DNA of 64,000 bases from CAVVAY01 sp963746465 (GCA_963746465.1 CAVVAY010000007.1:744001-808000), one strand, 5' to 3'; positions 26,948 to 34,971 are shown, counted from the first letter of the stretch. Notes: a model not told the origin generated them from the letters alone. Made by a program: numbers and translations.

Positions 26948-27888
26948 CAGGCCGCCCGGCGGGCGTCGAGGCGTTCCTGGCGCGGCCAGCGGACGTCGTA
27001 GGCCCAGCCGAAGGTCTCGAACAGCTGGATGACGCGCGCCCCGGAGTCGACCTGGCGCTTGAGCACACCGGTACGGGCGCAGGTGGGGTCGGCGTGGTGC
27101 AGGTTGTGCCAGGACTCACCCATCGACAGGACGGCGAGCCACCACACGTTGCCGGACCGGTCCCGGCTCTCGAACGGCCGCTCGCCCATCGCGTGGCAGA
27201 TCGAGTTGATGGACCACGTGACGTGGTGCAGCAGCCCGACGCGGACCAGGCTGGCCCAGAAGAACGCGGTCAGCGCCCCGTGCCAGGACCAGGTCATCAG
27301 GCCGCCCAGGATCGGCGGCAGGGCGAGCGATGCCAGGGCGATCGGCACGAAGGCACGGCTGACCCGGACGATGTCGCGGTCGTTGAGCAGGTCGGGGGCG
27401 TACTGGCGCTGCGGTGTCTGCTCGACGTCGAACAGCCAGCCCATGTGCGCGTGCCAGAGGCCCTTCACCAGCGCCGGCACCGTCTCGCCGTACCGCCAGG
27501 GCGAGTGGGGGTCGCCCTCCTTGTCGGAGAACTTGTGGTGCTTGCGGTGGTCGGCCACCCACCGGACCGCTGGTCCCTCGATCGCCATGCTCCCCGCGAC
27601 GGCCAGCCCGATGCGCAGGGGCCTCTTGGCCTTGAACGACCCGTGGGTCAGGTAGCGGTGGAAGCCGACCGTGATGCCGTGGCCGGACACGGCGTAGAAG
27701 ACGAACGACAGCAGCACGTCCGACCAGCCGAGCCAGCCGCCCCAGGCCACCGGGACCGCGGCGAGGATCGCGAGGAACGGTACGGCGATGAAGGCGAGCA
27801 ACGCCGCCTGCTCGACCCAGCCCTTGCGTTCGCCGCCCAGGGTGCCGCTCGGTGCCTGTGTCGGAGGGACTGTGGCTGTTGTGGTCAT
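26947..27888 (-). CDS. Acyl-CoA (stearoyl-type) delta-9 desaturase
   Basis: 313 aa membrane fatty-acid desaturase from ATG 27888. All three iron-binding His boxes are present: HRYLTH, HRKHH in WVADHRKHHKF, and HNLHH in ESWHNLHHAD. Four hydrophobic segments include VEQAALLAFIAVPFLAILAAV. Resembles mycobacterial DesA3. It inserts a cis double bond into acyl-CoA to adjust membrane fluidity, needing an electron-donor partner that is not encoded here. First gene of an operon with the TetR regulator. Confidence 0.93.
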   Translation of the reverse strand: MTTTATVPPTQAPSGTLGGERKGWVEQAALLAFIAVPFLAILAAVPVAWGGWLGWSDVLLSFVFYAVSGHGITVGFHRYLTHGSFKAKRPLRIGLAVAGSMAIEGPAVRWVADHRKHHKFSDKEGDPHSPWRYGETVPALVKGLWHAHMGWLFDVEQTPQRQYAPDLLNDRDIVRVSRAFVPIALASLALPPILGGLMTWSWHGALTAFFWASLVRVGLLHHVTWSINSICHAMGERPFESRDRSGNVWWLAVLSMGESWHNLHHADPTCARTGVLKRQVDSGARVIQLFETFGWAYDVRWPRQERLDARRAA

Positions 27889-27941
27889 GTGGGACGCCTT
27901 CGTCGCTCGGTTCGTGCCGCCGGTTCCTACTGCACCGTAAC

Positions 27942-27955
27942 CTACGCCCGCGTAG
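27942..27955. promoter_or_regulatory. Palindromic operator upstream of desaturase-tetR
   Basis: CTACGC-CC-GCGTAG, perfect 6-bp arms, 54 bp upstream of the desaturase start. Position and symmetry suit a TetR dimer site, probably bound by the regulator encoded second in the operon. Confidence 0.6.
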
Positions 27956-28396
27956 CCCAGGGGGCCGTTAGAAGTGGTCGACCAGGGCGAGGATCACGCA
28001 GCCGAGCCACATGGCCAGCTGCCAGTGCCACGCCACCGCCGGGGCCAGACGAAGCTCGGAAGGATGGTCCGACCGGGAACTCGTCGGCCTCGCTTCACCG
28101 CTGAGGCGGCTGGGCGGGTGTAGAAGTCCACATCGCCCCAGGGCACGAGTCGGCCCCGCTGGTGCGTGGGGTGGCTGGCGGCGCCTCGAGGGACCGGCCG
28201 CGTGACGTGCACGGAGAACTATTCGACCGGGCTTCGGCGCATCTTGAGCGTCACGAGGCTCCAGTCGGAGGCGTCCGGCGACCGCCGGGCCAGATCACCG
28301 GCCGCAGCGACGGCTCATGACATGTGGCCGGAGACCGTAGCACCACATCGTTAGAGTCTGGTCGTCAGCCGGCCGTCGCTAGCTCGCTGCGAGCAG
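27956..28396. other. Non-coding interval between desaturase operon and tRNA-like gene
   Basis: About 440 bases without a convincing gene. Short open frames on both strands lack a start, ribosome site or recognisable protein. A minus-strand frame ending in TAA near 27970 reads AMWLGCVILALVDHF, resembling the tail of a small membrane protein, but no start is evident. A CTCGC-T-GCGAG mini-hairpin lies at 28383-28393 just before the tRNA-like gene. Confidence 0.4.
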
Positions 28397-28466
28397 TCCC
28401 GGGTCGTCCAACGGCAAGACGGCGGTTTTTGGGTCGGTCATCGAGGTTCGAGTCCTCGCCCGGGAG
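28397..28466 (+). tRNA. tRNA-Gln (UUG)-like gene with an unpaired anticodon stem
   Basis: Acceptor TCCCGGG/CCCGGGA pairs perfectly, the D-arm is GTC...GAC with a CAACGGCAA loop, and the T-arm is CGAGG-TTCGAGT-CCTCG with a canonical T-loop and a G discriminator. The anticodon loop TTTTGGG would give UUG (28429-28431). However, the flanking GCGGT/TCGGT do not pair properly (two mismatches and one G-U) and the variable region is only 3 nt. It sits immediately upstream of glmU. It may be a decayed or non-standard tRNA, or carry sequence errors. Confidence 0.65.
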
Positions 28467-28535
28467 CTGGCCGACCGTCGCCGCAGACCTGGCGTCCGGG
28501 CGGTGAACGCAGGTATCCTTCGACTGCACGACGTC

Positions 28536-30032
28536 ATGTCCGCCGCCTCGCCCAGGAGCGCTCCCCGCGTGAGCCCCGACCGACCGGCCGCCGTGGTCGT
28601 CCTCGCTGCTGGTGAGGGCACCCGGATGAAGTCGTCGATCCCAAAGGTCCTGCACGCCGTCGGCGGCCGCTCCCTGGTGCACCACGCGGTCGACGCCGCG
28701 GAGCAGCTCGAGCCCGACCACCTGCTGGTCGTCGTGGGCCACGGCCGTGACCAGGTCACCGCCCACCTCGCCGAGGTCGCCCCGAAGGCGACCACCGTCG
28801 TCCAGGACCAGCAGCTGGGCACCGGCCACGCCGTCTCCTGCGCCCTGGACGGTCTCCAGGAGCTCACCGGCACCGTGGTCGTCACGTACGGCGACGTCCC
28901 GCTGCTCACAGCCGAGACCCTCCGCGCGCTGCTCACCACCCACGCGGACGAGGCGAACGCGGTCACTGTCCTCACCGCCCAGCTCGACGAGCCGGGCGGC
29001 TACGGCAGGATCCTGCGCGGCGCCGACGGCAGCATCGAGGGCGTCGTCGAGCAGAAGGACGCGACCGACGCCCAGCGCGCGATCCCTGAGATCAACTCCG
29101 GTGTCTATGCCTTCGATGCGGCGGCTCTGCGCGTCGGCCTCGCCCGGCTGGACACCGACAACGCCCAGGGCGAGCTCTACCTCACCGACGTGCTGAGCCA
29201 CGCTCGCGCCGAAGGCGGTCGGGTCGGTGGCCTCGTCGTCGAGGACGTCTGGCAGGTCGAAGGCGTCAACGACCGGCTCCAGCTGGCCACGCTGCACCGC
29301 GAGCTCAACCGACGCACCGTCGAGCGCTGGATGCGCGCCGGGACGACGGTCGTCGATCCGGCCACCACCTGGATCGACGCCGACGTGACCCTCGAGCCCG
29401 ACACCTACCTCGAGCCCAACGTGCTGCTGCGCGGCAGCACCCACATCGCCTCCGGGGCGGTGGTCGGCCCGAACTGCCACCTGCTCGACACCCAGGTGGG
29501 CGCCGGCGCCAGCGTCACGAACACCACCTCCGACGGCGCCCTGATCGGCGCGGAGGCCACCGTCGGCCCCTACACCTACCTGCGCCCGGGGACCCGGCTC
29601 GGCCGCGGTGCCAAGGCCGGCGGCTTCGTGGAGATGAAGAAGGCCGAGCTGGGCGACGGCGCCAAGGTCCCGCACCTCTCGTACGTCGGTGACGCGACCA
29701 TCGGCGAGGGCGCCAACATCGGCGCCGGGACGATCTTCGCCAACTACGACGGCGTCGCGAAGCACCACACCACGGTCGGGGAGCACTCCTTCGTCGGCAG
29801 CGACTCGGTGCTGGTCGCGCCGGTGGCTGTCGCCGACGGCTCCTATGTGGCGGCCGGGTCGACGATCACCTCCGACGTCGCGCCCGGCGAGCTCGCCGTG
29901 GCGCGCGGCAAGCAGCGCAGCATCGCCGGGTGGGTCGCCCGGCGCCGCGCGGGAACACGTACGGCGGAAGCAGCGGAGCGGGCTGCTGCTCGGACCGGCG
30001 ACAAGGGTGACGAGGAGAGGTCGGGCGCATGA
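28536..30032 (+). CDS. glmU: Bifunctional N-acetylglucosamine-1-phosphate uridyltransferase / glucosamine-1-phosphate acetyltransferase
   Basis: 498 aa from ATG 28536; GTG 28569, with AGGAG about 11 nt upstream, is an alternative. N-terminal pyrophosphorylase: LAAGEGTRMKSSIPKVLH, QLGTGHAV, VTYGDVPLL, EINSGVYAF. C-terminal left-handed beta helix: hexapeptide repeats, RPGTRLGRGAKAGGFVEMK, catalytic His region VPHLSYVGDA, GAGTIFANYDG, and an Ala/Arg/Glu-rich tail typical of actinobacteria. It makes UDP-GlcNAc for peptidoglycan and surface glycans. TATCCT at about 28513 may be the -10 of a short-leader promoter. Its stop overlaps the prs ATG. Confidence 0.96.
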   Translation: MSAASPRSAPRVSPDRPAAVVVLAAGEGTRMKSSIPKVLHAVGGRSLVHHAVDAAEQLEPDHLLVVVGHGRDQVTAHLAEVAPKATTVVQDQQLGTGHAVSCALDGLQELTGTVVVTYGDVPLLTAETLRALLTTHADEANAVTVLTAQLDEPGGYGRILRGADGSIEGVVEQKDATDAQRAIPEINSGVYAFDAAALRVGLARLDTDNAQGELYLTDVLSHARAEGGRVGGLVVEDVWQVEGVNDRLQLATLHRELNRRTVERWMRAGTTVVDPATTWIDADVTLEPDTYLEPNVLLRGSTHIASGAVVGPNCHLLDTQVGAGASVTNTTSDGALIGAEATVGPYTYLRPGTRLGRGAKAGGFVEMKKAELGDGAKVPHLSYVGDATIGEGANIGAGTIFANYDGVAKHHTTVGEHSFVGSDSVLVAPVAVADGSYVAAGSTITSDVAPGELAVARGKQRSIAGWVARRRAGTRTAEAAERAAARTGDKGDEERSGA

Positions 30033-31009
30033 GCTTCATCAAGACGACGGGCGAGAAGAAGCTGATGGTCTTCTCGGGCCGGGCGCACCCGGAGCTCGCC
30101 GAGGCGGTGGCCGAGCAGCTGGGCATCGAGCTCACGCCGACCACGGCGTACGACTTCGCCAACGGCGAGATCTTCGTTCGCTACAAGGAGTCGGTCCGCG
30201 GCTGCGACGCGTTCGTGATCCAGAGCCACGCCGCTCCGCTGAACCAGTGGCTGATGGAGCAGTTCATCATGGTCGACGCGCTCAAGCGGGCCTCCGCCAA
30301 GCGCATCACCGTGGTCACCCCGTTCTACGGCTACGCCCGCCAGGACAAGAAGCACCGGGGCCGCGAGCCCATCTCGGCCCGGCTGATGGCCGACTTCTTC
30401 AAGACCGCCGGCGCCAACCGGCTGATGGCCGTCGACCTGCACACCGCGCAGATCCAGGGGTTCTTCGACGGCCCGGTAGACCACCTGTTCGCGCTGCCGC
30501 TGCTCGCGAGCCACGTGAACCGGCGCGTCGACCGGTCGAACGTCGCGGTCGTCTCGCCGGACTCCGGCCGGCTGCGGCTCGCCGAGCGCTGGTCCGAGAC
30601 TCTCGGCGGGGCGCCGATCGCGTTCATCCACAAGACCCGCGACCCACTGGTGCCCAACGAGTCGATCGCCAACCGGGTCGTCGGTGACGTCGCGGGCAAG
30701 ACCTGCATCCTGCAGGACGACATGATCGACACCGGCGGCACCATCACCAAGGCTGCCGACGCGCTCTTCGAGGCCGGCGCGGCCGACGTCATCGTGGCCG
30801 CCACCCACGCCGTCCTCTCCGGCCCGGCGGTGGACCGGCTGAAGAACTCCCGGGTCAGCGAGGTCGTCGTCACCGACACGCTTCCGATCGGCGACGAGAA
30901 GCGCTTCGACAAGCTCACCGTGCTCTCGATCGCCCCGCTGCTGGCCCGCGGCATCCGCGAGGTCTTCGACGACGGCTCGGTGACCAGCCTCTTCGACGGG
31001 CACAGCTGA
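30029..31009 (+). CDS. prs: Ribose-phosphate diphosphokinase (PRPP synthetase)
   Basis: 326 aa; ATG 30029 overlaps the glmU stop. Class I PRPP synthase: LMVFSGRAHPELAEAV, FANGEIFVRYKESVRGCD, PFYGYARQDKKHRGREP (ATP flexible loop), metal and ribose-5-phosphate region VDLHTAQIQGFF, and PRPP loop LQDDMIDTGGTITK. It makes PRPP for nucleotide, His and Trp synthesis and for decaprenyl-phosphoryl-ribose precursors. The glmU-prs pairing is conserved in actinobacteria. Confidence 0.97.
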   Translation: MSFIKTTGEKKLMVFSGRAHPELAEAVAEQLGIELTPTTAYDFANGEIFVRYKESVRGCDAFVIQSHAAPLNQWLMEQFIMVDALKRASAKRITVVTPFYGYARQDKKHRGREPISARLMADFFKTAGANRLMAVDLHTAQIQGFFDGPVDHLFALPLLASHVNRRVDRSNVAVVSPDSGRLRLAERWSETLGGAPIAFIHKTRDPLVPNESIANRVVGDVAGKTCILQDDMIDTGGTITKAADALFEAGAADVIVAATHAVLSGPAVDRLKNSRVSEVVVTDTLPIGDEKRFDKLTVLSIAPLLARGIREVFDDGSVTSLFDGHS

Positions 31010-31014
31010 CTCAG

Positions 31015-31797
31015 GTGGCGATCGTCGCCCTGCTGCACCCCGGTGCCATGGGCGCCCGGGTCGGCGGCGAGCTGGTCGCGGCCGGCCACCAGGTGCGCTG
31101 GCTGCCCGCCGGGCGCAGCACCGAGACCGCTGCCCGGGCCCGGCTCGAGGGCCTGACCCCGGCCGACGACCTCGCCGGGCTGGCCGCGGGCGCCGACCTG
31201 GTCCTGAGCCTCCTGCCGCCGCAGGGGGCCGTCGAGGCGGCCGGGATGGTCGCCACCACCGGGTTCGCCGGGACGTACGTCGACGCCAACCCGCTCTCGC
31301 CCGCGGCCCTGCGCGAGGTCCAGCAGCTGGTCGAGGGCAACGGCGCCGTCCTGGTGGACGCCGGCGTGGTCGGACCGCCCCCGCGCCAGGACCACGCGAC
31401 CCACCTGTACCTGGCCGGCGACTCCGACCGGGTCGCCGCGGTCGAGGCGCTCGTTGCCGGCACGCGGGTGTCGGCGGTCGTCGTCGGCCGGCGGGTGGGC
31501 CAGGCCTCGGCCGCCAAGCAGGCCTACGCCCTCTACAACAAGGGCCGGATGGTCCTCGCCGGGATGGCCGACGCGCTGGCGGCGGCCCACGGCGTCCGGC
31601 ACGTCCTCGAAGCCGAGGGACAGCGCCCCGGCGCCGAGCTGCTGGGCGAGCTCGACGAGGTGCGCGACGGCCTGGCCGAGGTCGGCTGGCGGTGGGGGCC
31701 CGAGATGGACGAGATCGCGCTCACCCTGATCGAGGCGGGGCTCGACCCGACGGTCGTCGGCGGCCTCGGCGCAGAGCTGGGCCGGCGGGCCCGCTGA
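31015..31797 (+). CDS. NAD(P)-binding 6-phosphogluconate dehydrogenase-like oxidoreductase
   Basis: 260 aa from GTG 31015, 5 nt after prs. The N-terminal Rossmann fold has a modified dinucleotide motif, LLHPGAMGARVGGELVAAGHQVRWL. Next come LVLSLLPPQGAVEA and YVDANPLSP, the beta-hydroxyacid dehydrogenase active-site equivalent VGPPPRQ, and an all-alpha C-terminal domain with SAAKQAYALYNKGRMVL (catalytic Lys position). Related to 3-hydroxyisobutyrate dehydrogenases and imine reductases. The substrate is unknown. In M. tuberculosis the equivalent slot holds lpqT, so this is lineage-specific. Confidence 0.75.
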   Translation: MAIVALLHPGAMGARVGGELVAAGHQVRWLPAGRSTETAARARLEGLTPADDLAGLAAGADLVLSLLPPQGAVEAAGMVATTGFAGTYVDANPLSPAALREVQQLVEGNGAVLVDAGVVGPPPRQDHATHLYLAGDSDRVAAVEALVAGTRVSAVVVGRRVGQASAAKQAYALYNKGRMVLAGMADALAAAHGVRHVLEAEGQRPGAELLGELDEVRDGLAEVGWRWGPEMDEIALTLIEAGLDPTVVGGLGAELGRRAR

Positions 31798-31815
31798 CCG
31801 GCGTAGCCCGCTGGT

Positions 31816-31844
31816 TTGGGTCAGCGTCCCGGCGCGGCTAGACT
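31816..31844 (+). promoter_or_regulatory. rplY promoter
   Basis: TTGGGT (31816-31821) and TAGACT (31839-31844) separated by 17 bp, a good housekeeping-sigma match. Predicted start near 31851, giving a leader of about 125 nt before rplY. Confidence 0.6.
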
Positions 31845-31857
31845 TCCGAGGTTGCCC

Positions 31858-31924
31858 GGCGAGGGAAGCCCCACGGCCTCCGTGATCGACGCGGTGGTCC
31901 CGGGTTCGTGTCCCGCCCCTCGCC
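31858..31924 (+). promoter_or_regulatory. Structured rplY leader with tRNA-like acceptor/T-arm
   Basis: GGCGAGGG (31858-31865) pairs with CCCTCGCC (31917-31924). Immediately inside the 3' strand is CGGG-TTCGTGT-CCCG (31901-31915), a T-arm-like hairpin, and further 5' is CACGG-CCT-CCGTG (31872-31884). The arrangement mimics the acceptor and T arms of a tRNA, but no anticodon arm can be drawn. Position directly downstream of the promoter suggests a regulatory leader for ribosomal protein L25. Confidence 0.45.
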
Positions 31925-31974
31925 CGGCCTCCGACCACCGCATCTGACGTTCGTCACGAGGAGTACCGAGAGCC

Positions 31975-32673
31975 GTGCCTGAGGTCCGTATCACCGCCGA
32001 GCCGCGCACCGAGTTCGGCAAGGGCGCAGCGCGCCGCATCCGTCGCGACAGCAAGGTCCCGGCCGTCATCTACGGTCACGGCACCGAGCCGCGGCACATC
32101 TCCCTTCCCGGGCACGAGCTGATGCTCGCCCTCAAGACCTCGAACGTCCTGCTCACGCTGGACATCGACGGCACCGACGAGCTCGCGCTGCCGAAGGACA
32201 TCCAGCGCGACCCGATCAAGGGCTTCCTCGAGCACGTCGACCTGGTCGTGGTGAAGCGTGGCGAGAAGGTCACGGTCGAGATCGGCGTGCACCTCATCGG
32301 CGAGGCCGCTCCGGAAACCTTCGTCACCACCGAGCAGCAGACCCTGACCGTCGAGGCCGAGGCCACCCACATCCCGACCGGCGTCGACGTGTCGATCGAG
32401 GGCCTGCAGGTCGGCACCCAGATCCACGCCAAGGACGTCACGCTGCCCGACGGTGTCACCCTGGTCACCGACCCCGACGCGCTCGTCGTCAACGTCACCG
32501 CAGCGACCACCGCCGAGGAGATCGAGGCCGAGCTGGCCGAGGCCGAGGCCGAGGTCGGCATCGTCCACGAGCCCACCGACGAGGAGCAGGCCGCCACGGC
32601 CGAGGCTGCCGCCGAGGGCGACACCGCCGAGAGCACCGCCGGCGAGACCGAGGGCGAGAAGGCCGAGAGCTGA
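31975..32673 (+). CDS. rplY: 50S ribosomal protein L25 / general stress protein Ctc
   Basis: 232 aa from GTG 31975 (GAGGAG about 12 nt upstream). The N-terminal 5S-rRNA-binding L25 domain has RTEFGKGAARRIRRDSKVPAVIYG, DIQRDPIKGFLEHVDL and VTVEIGVHLIGEAAP. The TL5/Ctc C-terminal beta domain is followed by an acidic Glu/Ala-rich tail (EAELAEAEAE onwards) of about 60 residues, common in actinobacterial Ctc. It binds 5S rRNA in the large subunit and contributes to stress tolerance. Followed by pth after 44 nt. Confidence 0.95.
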   Translation: MPEVRITAEPRTEFGKGAARRIRRDSKVPAVIYGHGTEPRHISLPGHELMLALKTSNVLLTLDIDGTDELALPKDIQRDPIKGFLEHVDLVVVKRGEKVTVEIGVHLIGEAAPETFVTTEQQTLTVEAEATHIPTGVDVSIEGLQVGTQIHAKDVTLPDGVTLVTDPDALVVNVTAATTAEEIEAELAEAEAEVGIVHEPTDEEQAATAEAAAEGDTAESTAGETEGEKAES

Positions 32674-32717
32674 GGCTCTTCCGCCGCAGGTCCGCCGAGG
32701 ACACCGGGGAGCCCGCC

Positions 32718-33290
32718 GTGGCCGACGAGGCGTGGCTGGTCGTCGGCCTGGGCAACCCGGGGCCGGGCTACGCCGGCAACCGGCACAACGTCGGCTTCAT
32801 GGTGGTCGACGTCCTCGCCGGACGGATGGGCGCGAGGTTCAAGACGCACAAGGCGCGCGCGGACGTCGTCGAGGGCCGGCTGTCCGGTGCCCGCGTCGTG
32901 CTGGCCAAGCCGCGCACCTACATGAACGAATCCGGCGGCCCGGTGTCCGGGCTGCGCGACTTCTTCAAGGTCCCGCTGCAGCGGCTGGTCGTCGTGCACG
33001 ACGAGCTCGACCTGCCCTACGGCGCCCTGCGGCTCAAGCTCGGCGGTGGAGACAACGGGCACAACGGCCTCAAGTCGCTGCGCCGCTCGCTCGGCTCGGG
33101 GGAGTTCAACCGGGTCCGGTTCGGCATCGGCCGCCCGCCGGGCCGGATGGATGCCTCCGCTTTCGTGCTGCGCGACTTCGGTGCGGCCGAGCGCAAGGAC
33201 CTCGAGCTCGACGTCGACCGCGCGGCTGATGCCACCGAGTCCCTGCTCACCGACGGCCTCGAGCGGGCTCAGAACACCTTCAACACCTGA
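32718..33290 (+). CDS. pth: Peptidyl-tRNA hydrolase
   Basis: 190 aa from GTG 32718 (GGGGAG upstream). Family motifs: VVGLGNPGPGYAGNRHNVGF with catalytic His in RHNVG and substrate Asn, KPRTYMNESG, VVHDELDLPYG (catalytic Asp) and GGGDNGHNGLKSL. It releases peptides from peptidyl-tRNA that drops off the ribosome. Directly downstream of rplY, as in M. tuberculosis; probably in the same transcript. Confidence 0.96.
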   Translation: MADEAWLVVGLGNPGPGYAGNRHNVGFMVVDVLAGRMGARFKTHKARADVVEGRLSGARVVLAKPRTYMNESGGPVSGLRDFFKVPLQRLVVVHDELDLPYGALRLKLGGGDNGHNGLKSLRRSLGSGEFNRVRFGIGRPPGRMDASAFVLRDFGAAERKDLELDVDRAADATESLLTDGLERAQNTFNT

Positions 33291-33305
33291 GCCAGGTCCG
33301 CGAGG

Positions 33306-33797
33306 TCAGGCCACCAGGGCGTGGCTGACGGCGGGGGAGAGCAAGCCGGCCAGCGGTCGGGTGACGGTGACCATCCCGTCGGCCAGGACGGCCGTGGTGG
33401 CGCCGCGGCTGACGCGCTGGGCCAGCCAGCGGTTCTCGGGATGGACGTGCAGTCGTACGTCGGACAGCCCAGCCGCCGCGGCTTCGGCCAGGGTCGCTGC
33501 CAGCAACAGCTGGCCCAGCCCCTGCCGCTGCCACGCGTCGGCGACGACGACTCCGATCTCGGCGGCTCCGGCGTCGCGAGCCCAGGACGCGTGACCGACC
33601 AGCCGGTCCCCGCTCGAGCAGACCCAGGCGCCGTGGGTCTCGTCCCGGCGCAGCATGGCGGCCACGAAGCGTGCGGTAGGCGTGCCGACCCCGGCGAAGA
33701 ACCGCAAGTGCGCGGTCGCCGGTAAGAGCCCTGCCACCAGCCGACGGACCTCGTCCGCATCGTCCGGCCAGGCTCGGCGTACCTGAATCTTGTTCAT
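33306..33797 (-). CDS. GNAT family N-acetyltransferase
   Basis: 163 aa from ATG 33797. The acetyl-CoA pyrophosphate loop is WQRQGLGQLLL, preceded by the AAEIGVVVAD strand; LSDVRLHVHPENRWLAQRV follows as the beta5-alpha4 region. The substrate is unknown. Divergent from an HxlR regulator, with which it shares an inverted-repeat-rich promoter region; part of one repeat lies in its own first codons (KIQV). Convergent with pth. Confidence 0.85.
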   Translation of the reverse strand: MNKIQVRRAWPDDADEVRRLVAGLLPATAHLRFFAGVGTPTARFVAAMLRRDETHGAWVCSSGDRLVGHASWARDAGAAEIGVVVADAWQRQGLGQLLLAATLAEAAAAGLSDVRLHVHPENRWLAQRVSRGATTAVLADGMVTVTRPLAGLLSPAVSHALVA

Positions 33798-33844
33798 GGA
33801 CCCAGGGTGCGGGTAGAGTCTGGGTCTGTCAAGCAGATTCAGGT
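33781..33844. promoter_or_regulatory. Nested inverted repeats between GNAT and HxlR genes
   Basis: Outer repeat: ACCTGAATCT (33781-33790) and its exact complement AGATTCAGGT (33835-33844). Inner repeat: GACCCAG (33799-33805) and CTGGGTC (33820-33826) flanking TAGAGT, a -10-like hexamer at 33814-33819. The symmetric layout suggests the HxlR protein controls both divergent genes. Confidence 0.55.
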
Positions 33845-33868
33845 CTCGTCTCGGTCACAGGAGGACTC

Positions 33869-34348
33869 ATGACGCAGCCAGAGGCCCTGGGGTGGTCGAG
33901 CGAGGGCTGCACGATCGAGCGCACCGCCGAGGTGATCGGCGACCGCTGGTCGCTCGTCATCCTGCGCGAGGTCATCAGCGGCATCCGCCGGTTCGACCAG
34001 CTGACCGTGCGGACCGGGATCCCGCGGCAGGTGCTCACCGGCCGGCTCGAGCGGCTGCTGGACCAGGGCATCCTTCGCCGCGAGCCCTACCGCGAGCCGG
34101 GCCAGCGGCAGCGGCTGGAGTACCGGCTGACCGACAAGGGCATCGACCTCTACCCGGTGTTCGTCGCCATGCAGCAGTGGGGCGACCGCTACCTGGCGGC
34201 GCCCGGTGGCCCGCCCACCGAGTTCGAGCACCGCGGCTGCGGCGAGCGCGTCGAGCTCGTGCTGCGCTGCGAGGGCGGGCACGAGGTGGTGCGCAACCGT
34301 GAGGTCAAAGGCCGCCTGGGGCCGGGCGCTCAACGCCGTACCGGCTAG
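33869..34348 (+). CDS. HxlR family transcriptional regulator
   Basis: 159 aa from ATG 33869 with AGGAGG at 33860-33865. Winged helix typical of HxlR: CTIERTAEVIGDRWSLVILREV, FDQLTVRTGIPRQVLTGRLERLL and LEYRLTDKGIDLYPVF. The C-terminal part holds a small Cys pair (GCGERVELVLRCEGGHE) that could bind metal or sense redox state. Likely autoregulator and controller of the divergent acetyltransferase. Shares a CTAG at its stop with the convergent lipoprotein gene. Confidence 0.9.
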   Translation: MTQPEALGWSSEGCTIERTAEVIGDRWSLVILREVISGIRRFDQLTVRTGIPRQVLTGRLERLLDQGILRREPYREPGQRQRLEYRLTDKGIDLYPVFVAMQQWGDRYLAAPGGPPTEFEHRGCGERVELVLRCEGGHEVVRNREVKGRLGPGAQRRTG

Positions 34349-34971
34349 GGCTGGTCGGCCCCGACCGGGCGGGCGGTGGCCACCACCGTCATGGCCTGGG
34401 CCATCGCCGCGTCGGTCCCGCCCGGCACCAAAACGGCCACCACCAGGGCTCCGCCGGCGGTGTCGGCAGCCAGCAGCCGCAGTCGCTGGCCCGGTGCGGC
34501 GTCCAGGGCGACGTTCCCGTCCCGGGTGGTGTACGCCGGTCCCTCGCCGCCGACCACGTCGAGCTGCTGGGCCGGCGAGCCCAGCAACGTCGCGTCGGTC
34601 AGCTCGGCATCGGGCTGCCGGTCAGACACCGCCGCCAGGGCGCCGGCGGCGTCGGCCTCGGGCGCCACCGAGACGACCACCACTGCGAGCGGGGCGTCGC
34701 TGTCCGGGTCCGGCAGGCCGAGGTCGAACACATCGGCGTACCGGTGCACGCTGTTCCAGCCCGCGGGGACGTCGAGGGCGACCGCGGGCTCGAACCCGGC
34801 CGGCGAGCGCACCTCGCCGGCCTCCAGTGCGACGTCGGTCTTGCCGAGCTCGAGCACCTGCGCGGTCGGCGACGGCGGCGTTGTCGAGCTGCCTACCTCC
34901 GCCGGGGGGTCGTCCGATGCGCCGCAACTGACCAGCATCGTGAGACAGAACAGAGCGGCGACGAGGCGCAT
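34345..34971 (-). CDS. Secreted lipoprotein of unknown function
   Basis: 208 aa. Lipobox LVSC at Cys16 after a short signal (MRLVAALFCLTML); a Ser/Thr/Pro spacer (GSSTTPPSPTAQV) leads to a single globular domain rich in Val/Ala (FEPAVALDVPAGWNSVHRYADVF). The domain plan recalls the LpqN/LpqT-type mycobacterial lipoproteins, and lpqT lies in this neighbourhood in M. tuberculosis, but the match is by context and general pattern only. No enzyme motif seen. Confidence 0.7.
   Translation of the reverse strand: MRLVAALFCLTMLVSCGASDDPPAEVGSSTTPPSPTAQVLELGKTDVALEAGEVRSPAGFEPAVALDVPAGWNSVHRYADVFDLGLPDPDSDAPLAVVVVSVAPEADAAGALAAVSDRQPDAELTDATLLGSPAQQLDVVGGEGPAYTTRDGNVALDAAPGQRLRLLAADTAGGALVVAVLVPGGTDAAMAQAMTVVATARPVGADQP

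Noticed and set aside
27994..28212. 72-codon minus-strand ORF upstream of the tRNA-like gene
   Set aside because: No ribosome site, Arg/Pro/Gly-rich composition typical of random GC-rich frames, no recognisable domain.
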